Part shown: one piece after another, positions 57,123 through 64,000 of the stretch
Layout: the number at the start of each line of letters is the position of its first letter
Numbering within the stretch: the first letter of the stretch is position 1
Assembly: GCA_039707655.1 (NCBI GenBank)
Contig: CM077672.1
Coordinates: 200,360,537 to 200,424,536, forward strand
DNA length: 64,000 nucleotides
Direction: 5' to 3'
Origin: Elymus sibiricus
Lineage: Eukaryota; Streptophyta; Magnoliopsida; Poales; Poaceae
Notes under the pieces: model-generated
The model's input: the letters and a program-made list of their open reading frames with translations, nothing else
Told to the model about the DNA's origin: nothing
The model's database searches: none
Position numbers and translations under genes: made by a program

Positions 57123-57399
57123 TTCGGAGGCCCTAGGCAGGGGGCCTTCGCCTTTTCGATTAGTGTCGCTGTTATGCTAGCCTTCTTAAGGCAAACTTGA
57201 CTAACTATGTCTGTACCCATATATTATTTGTTTGTATGACTTATGTATTCGGGTCCTCGTGACCCCCTGGTTTGTAATATGGAGATTTATGTTTAAATTT
57301 GAGTTTAGAGTTGTGTTGTGATATCTTCCCGTGAGTCTCTGATCTCGAGCGTGCATGTTTGCGTGTGTGATTAGTGCACGGTCGAGCAGGGGCGTCACA

Positions 57400-58556
57400 A
57401 CCAGAGGCCATCTTCATCATCCTGGCGGTCTCCATGACGAGGAGGGAGTAGTTCCCCCTCGGGGCTGAGGGTTTGTACTAGTTGCTATGTGTTTTATCTC
57501 TCTCTCGTGTTCTTGATGTACCGCGAGCTTTGTTAATATAGTTGGATCATATGGTGTTTCTCCCTCTCTATCTTGTTGTGATGAATCGAATCTTTTCCCT
57601 TTGAGGTTTCATTATTGTCGGATTGAATATTTCAGATTTGAGAACACATGATGTATGTCTTGCATATGAATACCCGTGGTGACAATGGGGTATCATATTG
57701 ATTCACTTGATGTATGTTTTGGCACTCAACTCACGGATTCCCAAGGTGACATTGGGGTAATCTATGCATAGGGGTTGATGCACGTTTTCATTATCTTTTC
57801 TCTGGTAGAAACTTTGGGGTGCTCCTTGGAGTTCTTTGTGTGGATTGAATATTATGATTATGAAGTTGTTTGATGCATATCGTATAATCAACTCACGGAT
57901 ACTTGTGGTGACATTGGAGTATCTAGGTGACATTAGAGTTGGTTGATGTGTATCATATGGTGTTATTTTAGTATGAACTCTAGGGCTGTTTGTGACACTT
58001 ATAGGAATAGCTCAATAGATCGATCAGAAAGGATAACTTTGAGGTGGTTTCGTACCCTACAAACAATTTCTATCTTATGTTCTCCGCTAATAGGAACTTG
58101 GGAGTGATTCTTTATCGCACGTTGAGGGATGGTTATATGATCCAATTATATTAGCATTGTTGAGAGATTGCACAAGCGAAAGTATGAACCCTAGGCCTTG
58201 TTTTTAAGCATTGCAGTACCGTCTGTGCTCACTTTTGTTACTTGCTACCTTGCTGTTTTTATATTTTCAGATTACAAAAACCTATATCTACTATCCATAC
58301 TACACTTTTATCACCATCTCTTCGCCGAACTAGTGCACCTATACAATTTACCATTGTATTGGGTGTGTTGGGGACACAAGGGATTTCTTGTATTTGGTTG
58401 CAGGGTTGTTTGAGAGATACCATCTTCAACCTACGCCTCCCACGGATTGATAAACCTTAGGTCATCCACTTGAGGGAAAATTGCTACTGTCCGACAAAAC
58501 TCTGCGCTTGGATGCCCAACACGAGTCTACAAGAATAAGTTGTGTAGTAGACATCA
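57400..58556 (+). repeat. 3' LTR of A, second segment
   Basis: Continues from 19626 after the B target duplication and ends GTAGACATCA. It includes 62 bp absent from the 5' LTR. Confidence 0.9.
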
Positions 58557-58561
58557 GCATG
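58557..58561 (+). repeat. Right target-site duplication of A
   Basis: GCATG, against GCAGG at 8864-8868. Confidence 0.7.
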
Positions 58562-59393
58562 GCAAGGCTAGGTGGCACGCTGGAGATCACTGCGAGGCTG
58601 GGACATGCTGCGGTGGCGAGCGGAGGGCGAATGGACGGCGGCAGAGGGACCCGGTGTACAGTGCGCGGAGAGCGCATGCCAACCCCGTGCACCCCACGCG
58701 GTCACCGCGTGCACTGGCACACGTGGTGCTTTCGGCGCTGCCAAACCATGTCAATTGAGGAGTCCCTTCAACGCGGTGCCTAGAGATGCGCTTGGTTTGC
58801 CATCTAGCGCACTAGACATGACTTGAGCTTGATGTAAAGTTTCTGGACAGAAACTTGTGACAAATGCTGGGGACAAACGGCTAGGAACTAAGAGCTGAAA
58901 TTTGGGGTTAAGCATCTCTTAGGAGGGTAGTCATGTGGTAAAAATTTCAGCTCCAACAGATCAAGGAAAAATATACTTGCTTCACAAAGTGCCCATTCTG
59001 ACCAGAAGCAAAAATATTTTCCTTAGCTGAAAATTTCCAAATGACCATGGGATATTTTTGCATAGGGAGGTGAGGCATGATCCAAAGAATATTTTGGATT
59101 TTTCTTGGAATTTTTGGAGCAATAAAAATGAGGGTTGCTTCATAGCTTATTGAGAAAATAGGTATTTTCAGGAAGAAAAAGAATATAATGCCATTAAAGA
59201 AATTTATCCAATGGCATTATGGTGTGAGGGATGAGGTCTAGCGAGGGTTTATGGATGATAGAACCCACTTGGAAGAAAATCAAAAATAATTCAAGGTGGC
59301 AAGTCCAAAAGAATTGACTCAAAAACCCAAATGCAAGTTAAAATATTCAATAAATCCCAATAAAAGAAAAAAGGCGAAATCCAGGGTGTTAGA
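58557..59393 (-). repeat. E 3' LTR, proximal segment
   Basis: On the minus strand the LTR begins TCTAACACCC directly after the polypurine tract (usual form TGTAACACCC, so the first bases look mutated) and runs to the insertion of A. No coding content. It continues at 8868. Confidence 0.7.
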
Positions 59394-62300
59394 AACCTCC
59401 CCCCTTAGGGTGAATCTCATCCTCGAGATTCAGTTGCTCAGGAAACAAATATGGGTACGCAGTCCTTAAGAAATCGTCTCTCTCCCAGGTGGCCTCATCC
59501 TCAGTGTGGTGCTCCCATTGGACCTTGTAGAACTTTATAGTTTTGTTGCGGATGACTCTATCCATCTCTTCCAAAATTCTCAAGGGTTTCTCTTCATATG
59601 TTAAATCTTTGGCAAGCTCTAGTTCGAGCATATCTGTCTGTTTGGCGGGTGGTGCGATGCATTTCCGTAGCTGAGACACGTGGAAAACATCATGAACCTC
59701 GGATAGCTCTGGAGGTAATTCCAACTGATAAGCCACCTTGCCCACTCTGGTCATGACTGGAAACGGACCGATATACCTTGGTGCAAGCTCTCCCCGAGTA
59801 TGAAACCTTTTGACTCCTTTCATGGGGGTAACTCGGAGATATGCATATTCACCTGGTTCGAAACTGATCTGCCTATGCTTTGAGTCATAGTAGCTCTTCT
59901 GACGAGATTTTGCTACTTGTAGTCTATCTCGAATTTCTTTAACTTGCTTTTCGGCCTCCATCATCAAATCAGTCCCAAAGATTTGGCTGTCTCCTGTTTG
60001 AGACCAGTTCAGCGGGGTGCGACACTTACGTCCGTAGAGAGCCTCAAAGGGTGACATCTTGAGACTAGTTTGATAGATGTTGTTGTAGGAAAACTTAGCG
60101 TACGGCAGGCTGTCCTCCCATTTGGGTCCATGAGCAAGAGTGCATGCCCGAAGCATGTCTTCCAAGATTCGATTTACCCACTCTGTCTGCCCATCTGTCT
60201 GAGGGTGATAAGCATTGCTATGCTTCAAGGCGGTTCCCAGGGCTTGGTGTAGACGTAGCTAGAACGCCGAGGTAAACAAAGATCCTCGGTTTGAAGTAAT
60301 AGTCCTGGGTATCCCATGCAGACTGACAATCCTGGATATGTAAAGTTGAGCGAGTTGGTCTGCACGGTAGGTTGTCCTTATTGGAATAAAGTGTGCCACC
60401 TTGGTCAACATGTCGACCACAACCCATATAGCGTTATTTCCTCGTGGTGTCTTCGGTAACCCCATGATGAAGTCCATGCAGATATCATCCCATTTTCATT
60501 GCGGCACGGGTAAGTGTTGAAGTAGACCAGCGGGTTTCTGATGTTCAGCCTTCACCTTGTTGCATATATCGCAACAGGCGACGTAATAGGCGATATCTTT
60601 CTTCATACCTTCCCACCAGAATGTTTGCTTCAAATCTTGATACATTTTAGTGCCTCTGGGGGGAATGTAGTATGCAGACCCGTGAGCTTCCTTCAGAATC
60701 TGCTGCTTTAATTCCCTGATGTCCGGTACACAGATTCGATTCCGAAATCGGAGTGTACCTTGATCATTAATGTTGAAATCTGGTGTCTTCCCTTCTCGTA
60801 CTTGGGCCATCACCTTGAGTAACATTGGGTCACCAGGTTGAGCATTACGGATTTCGCCTTCCAGAGTAGGGGTTACTTCCAAGGTAACCGAGCATGTTGC
60901 ATCACGAATGATCATATTGAGTTGAGCTATTTCTTCTCGAAGTGTTGGGTGCAGACGCTCGATTAATGAATTTGCTATGGCCGGTTTGCGACTGGGGGCA
61001 TCGGCGACCACATTAGCTTTTCCTGGATGATAATTGATACCAAGGTCATAATCTTTGACCAGTTCAAGCCATCTTCTTTGCCGGAGGTTCAAGTCCGGTT
61101 GAGTGAATATATACTTGAGACTCTTGTGGTCGGTGTAGATTTGGCATCATTTTCCAATGATGTAATGCCTCCAAATTTTTAAGGCATGGACCACAGTTAC
61201 CATTTCCAAGTCGTGTGTAGGATAATTCTCCTCATGCGGTCAGAGTTGTCTTGATGCATAGGCCACGACCTTTCCATCTTGCATAAGCACACACCCAATG
61301 CCACGCCTGGAGGTGTCGCAATAGATGTCGAAACTCCGGTAGATATCTGGTAGAGTCAACACTGGAGCGGTGGTCAAACGGGTCTTTAGCTCATTGAAAC
61401 TGTTCTCACATGCTTCCGTCCATATGAACTTCTGATTCTTCTTGAGTAGTTCTGTCATTGGTTTGGCAATATTTGAGAAGCCTTCAATGAAGCGATGGTA
61501 ATAACCTGCCAGACCCAAGAAACTCTTGATTTCTGTCACTGAAACCGGTGTCATCCAATTTAATACTTCTCTGACTTTGCTTTGATCCACAGCCACTCCT
61601 TGAGCGGAAAGAGTATGCCCAAGGAATCCCACTTCCTTAAGCCAAAATTCACATTTGCTGAACTTGGCGTAGAGTTGATGAGCGCGTAATCGCTCCAATA
61701 CTGCTCGGAGATGCTGTTTGTGTTCTTCTTCACTTTTGGAATATATAAGGATGTCATCAATGAATACTACCACAAACTTATCCAAAAAGTCCATGAACAC
61801 CTTGTTCATCATGTGCATGAAGAATGTAGGAGCGTTGGTTAGTCCAAATGACATGACCATATACTCGTACAACCCATATCATGTAGTGAACGCTGTCTTG
61901 GGGATATCTTCTTTTCTGATTTTCAGCTGGTGATACCCGGTGCGCAGATCAATCTTGGAGAACACTTGAGCTCCACTGAGTTGATTGAACAAATCATCGA
62001 TCCTGGGCAACGGGTATTTATTCTTGATTGTGACATCGTTGAGAGCGCGATAGTCAACACACATCCGGAGACTGCCATCCTTCTTGCCCACAAATATTGC
62101 AGGTGCACCCCAAGGAGACGAACTGGGGCGAATATATCCTTTCTGAAGCATCTCATCCAATTGCTTCTTCAACTCCACTAGTTGGGATGAAGGCATTCGA
62201 TAATATTTCTTGTAAATCAGTGTTGTCCCAGGCACGAGCTCAATGGAAAACTCAAGATCTCAATCGGGTGGCATGCCTGGCAATTCATCTGGAAACACAT

Positions 62301-62832
62301 CTGGGAATTCACAGACTACTGGGACTAAATTCATATCTGTAGCAATTGCTGCATAAACCATCCCCTTCTTTGGCATGGCTCTACAGGCAAAGAACCGAGC
62401 AGACTGGCCCAAGGGATTTATTAGCGTAACTTCTCTTGTTGCGCAGTTGATGCAGACCTGGTGTCTTGTCAACCAATCCATCCCCAAAATAATATCCAAT
62501 GTTGAAGATTCAATGGATACCAGGGATGCGGGGAAGATGACTCCATTGATTGCTATTTCCAATCCTTGGCATACAATATTTGTCCTGAGCCTAGATCCAG
62601 GGGATTGTACCACCATAACTTTGTCCAAAAGAGTATAGGAAAGTCGATGTTGGGCAACAAAACTCCGCGAAATAAAAAGAATGGGAAGCCTCGGAATTGA
62701 ATAAAATTGTTGCAGGTATGTCATTAACAGGAAACATACCAATGACCACATCAGGAACTTCGGAGGCTTCTTTGGCGGAGATATGATGAACTTGCCCTTG
62801 AATATACTTCCGGTTGGGGTATTGCCCCACAT
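59389..62832 (-). pseudogene. Pol of E: protease, RT, RNase H, integrase and chromodomain, with six in-frame stops
   Basis: One minus-strand frame holds protease (ILGMDWL near 62480), RT ([20 protein letters not shown]; catalytic FIDD near 61750), RNase H (YTDHKS near 61130), the zinc-binding and core integrase (DDICMDFIMGLP; HPQTDGQTE near 60190) and a chromodomain-like tail (YKVQWEHHTEDEATWERDD) ending at 59389. Stops are at 62260, 61879, 61240, 61147, 60496 and 60259. The protease start is separated from the rest by a one-base frameshift in a T run near 62665, and its active site reads NSEA instead of the usual D-S/T-G-A. The second catalytic Asp of integrase is Asn (codon 60289-60291). 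RT keeps its two aspartates. Non-functional. Confidence 0.9.
59394..59406 (-). promoter_or_regulatory. Polypurine tract of E
   Basis: AAGGGGGGAGGTT on the minus strand, overlapping the end of the pol frame as is common in chromoviruses. Confidence 0.8.
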
Positions 62833-63877
62833 AATTGACTTGTGGCTTCAGGTTGGTTGGCGACTTTCCATTCTTGGGACACTGCCTAGCGTAATGCCCA
62901 GTTTGTCCACATGAGTAACATGCATTGTTACGCTGACAGTCTTCCTTGATTGGTTTGGTGACCACAGTCTTGATCTGACTTTCATTCTTGATATTCCCCT
63001 GCTGCCAGGTTGGCTTGAACTCGAACTGGGGTTGCTGCCAAGTACGAACCATCTGAAAAACTTGCCCTTCCTTCTTGGGTTCAAACTTGCGTTTGCGATC
63101 TTCATATGCAGTCTTATGATCATTAACAAGTTTGTGTTCCCTTTTGGCAATGAGTGCCTTGTTCACCAGAGTTTGGAAGTCAGGGAAATCCAGCATGCTG
63201 AGTGCACATCGGAGGGTAAGGTTGAGTCCTCCAAGGAACCGATCTATCTTCCATTCTTCGGTGGCCACATCATGTGTGGAATAATGGGCCAAGTGATTGA
63301 AATTGTTTAAATACTCACTTACAGTTGAGTTCCCTTGTGTAAGGGTGAGGAATTCTCGCTGTTTGACCTTCAAGATATCGACAGGGATGTGATACTTGTG
63401 GAATTTATCTTTGAATTTATCCCAAGTAATCTCGTCTTCAGAAGGCCACATAATTTTGGTATTGTCCCACCATATAGCAGCTGGTCCTTCCAGATAATGA
63501 GTGGCGAAGGGTACCTTATCAGCATCTTCAGTGCGAGCAATTTCTAGCTTCTTCTCAATGGTCCTCAACCAGTCATCGGCTTCCATTGGGTCCACAGCTT
63601 GACTAAAACATGGCAGCTTGGTCCTCTGAAAGTCTGACAGCTTGGAGTGATTACCAGTGTGATTATTCTGCCCGACCATAGTCTGCATGCTTCTCAGGAA
63701 CTCCATCAGATCTTGGTTTCTCTTCTCCTCAAACATTCGCATAATCTGCTCTGTTGTGGGTGCTTGTGGTGGAGGAGGGGGTGGCTGATATGGTTCTGGA
63801 GAATGTCCTGCTTGCCTGGCAGATAGACGAACTGTAGTATTGTCGCCACCATGACAGTTACTGCCACACCTTGCCAT
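62591..63877 (-). CDS. Gag of E with zinc knuckle, running into the protease start
   Basis: Retrotransposon capsid protein. The frame is open back to 63985, but the ATG at 63877 (MARCG) fits the family better than the upstream hydrophobic stretch. A Pro-rich segment is followed by the retrotransposon gag domain (DDWLRTIEKKLE, WDKFKDKFHKYHIP, SEYLNNFNHLAHYS) and a CCHC knuckle (CYSCGQTGHYARQC). The end of the frame enters the protease region (ILFNSEASHSF) before the frameshift throws it to a stop at 62591. The gag portion itself shows no stop. In intact relatives gag and pol are one frame. Confidence 0.85.
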   Translation of the reverse strand: MARCGSNCHGGDNTTVRLSARQAGHSPEPYQPPPPPPQAPTTEQIMRMFEEKRNQDLMEFLRSMQTMVGQNNHTGNHSKLSDFQRTKLPCFSQAVDPMEADDWLRTIEKKLEIARTEDADKVPFATHYLEGPAAIWWDNTKIMWPSEDEITWDKFKDKFHKYHIPVDILKVKQREFLTLTQGNSTVSEYLNNFNHLAHYSTHDVATEEWKIDRFLGGLNLTLRCALSMLDFPDFQTLVNKALIAKREHKLVNDHKTAYEDRKRKFEPKKEGQVFQMVRTWQQPQFEFKPTWQQGNIKNESQIKTVVTKPIKEDCQRNNACYSCGQTGHYARQCPKNGKSPTNLKPQVNYVGQYPNRKYIQGQVHHISAKEASEVPDVVIGMFPVNDIPATILFNSEASHSFYFAEFCCPTSTFLYSFGQSYGGTIPWI

Positions 63878-64000
63878 CCTATATATGTTTCCCAATACGA
63901 AGCATCGAGATGAGCAACATCCATAAGGGAAAAAAATAGGAAGGTGAAGCAACAAACCCGGAAAAGATATGCGTGGAAAATCCAAGGCAAATAGCGAAAC

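Larger units (their letters stand above)
19627..57399 (+). mobile_element. Element B: gypsy chromovirus-type remnant with 3.6-kb LTRs (holds C, D and H)
   Basis: LTRs run from TGTAACACCCCC to GGGGCGTCACA. Removing C, D and H leaves an interior of about 3.3 kb (23231-23926, 33504-35466, 45242-45867) with no intact ORF. The last interior bases read like the C-terminus of a chromovirus pol running into the polypurine tract. It has an initiator-Met primer-binding site and a 5-bp duplication with one mismatch. It is inserted in the 3' LTR of A. Confidence 0.85.
54648..57399 (+). repeat. 3' LTR of B, second segment
   Basis: Resumes at the base corresponding to about 20468 in the 5' LTR and runs to GGGGCGTCACA. 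It carries the same exon-like segments (55653-55727 and 57052-57122). Confidence 0.9.
8869..58556 (+). mobile_element. Element A: non-autonomous gypsy-type LTR retrotransposon (holds the LINE and B)
   Basis: LTRs start TGATACGTCTCC and end GTAGACATCA. The 5' LTR is 8869-10478, the interior 10479-19132, and the 3' LTR 19133-19626 plus 57400-58556, split by B. There is an Asp-tRNA-type primer-binding site, a polypurine tract directly before the 3' LTR and a near-perfect 5-bp target duplication. The interior encodes two proteins I do not recognise and no protease, RT or integrase, so it must have used another element's enzymes. It is inserted in the 3' LTR of E. Confidence 0.85.
6311..64000 (-). 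mobile_element. Element E: Ty3/gypsy chromovirus-type retrotransposon, split by A, truncated by the window edge
   Basis: E occupies 58557-64000 and 6311-8868; everything between is element A and its passengers. On the minus strand the order is gag, protease, reverse transcriptase, RNase H, integrase, chromodomain-like tail, polypurine tract and 3' LTR. The primer-binding site and 5' LTR lie to the right of the window. The integrase and the C-terminal chromodomain place it with the plant chromoviruses (Tekay/Del-like). The pol frame has six in-frame stops and one frameshift, so the element is dead. Confidence 0.85.

Noticed and set aside
1..64000. Host protein-coding genes, tRNA or rRNA genes, CACTA or MITE DNA transposons
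   Set aside because: I looked for conserved domains, tRNA boxes A and B, rRNA landmarks and short terminal inverted repeats with flanking TA or 3-bp duplications, and saw none I could support by eye.

Overview
The window is plant nuclear DNA, almost certainly from a large-genome Triticeae grass (wheat, Aegilops, barley or rye type). I infer this from the very long grass-type LTRs, the retrotransposon protein families, the plant tRNA primer-binding sites and the complete absence of host genes over 64 kb. I recognise no host gene, tRNA, rRNA or bacterial feature. Essentially every base belongs to a nest of retrotransposons inserted into one another. The letters A-H are my own labels, not published family names.

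Layout from outside in. G (2370-4872, +) is a GC-rich piece with a broken 'putative gypsy type transposon' ORF. D2 (1-2369, -) abuts it on the left: the 5' LTR and an open partial gag of the same family as D. F (4873-6310, -) is the end of an LTR inserted in G. E (6311-8868 and 58557-64000, -) is a Ty3/gypsy chromovirus-type element inserted in F; its gag, protease, RT, RNase H, integrase and chromodomain regions are visible but decayed, and its 5' end lies beyond the right edge. A (8869-58556, +) sits in the 3' LTR of E with a 5-bp duplication; it carries two unrecognised ORFs and no pol, and holds a LINE (14107-17916, -) with a 14-bp target duplication. B (19627-57399, +) sits in the 3' LTR of A; it has 3.6-kb LTRs and a short degenerate interior. 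C (23927-33503, +, copia type, decayed pol) and D (35467-45241, -, copia-type gag plus an accessory ORF, no pol) sit inside B. H (46672-54647, +) sits in the 3' LTR of B and is built almost entirely from tandem arrays. Target duplications support A, B, C, H and the LINE; D has only a weak one.

No element here has a complete working set of genes. A, B, C, D and H have LTRs, primer-binding sites and polypurine tracts but no functional pol, so they must have moved using proteins supplied by relatives.

The strongest unusual signals are as follows. (1) The unrelated-looking long LTRs of B and E share a gene-like layout: acceptor, small exon, GC-type donor (GCAAGC), long intron, acceptor, and a short terminal exon with a stop, with matching codon phases in both. 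(2) Elements A, C, D and H each carry several upstream copies of their own polypurine-tract sequence. (3) The palindrome cluster in the D promoter region is repeated inside the element, with a TATA-like box, ahead of its accessory ORF. (4) H contains six kinds of tandem array. (5) C has a perfect three-unit heat-shock-type element in both LTRs.
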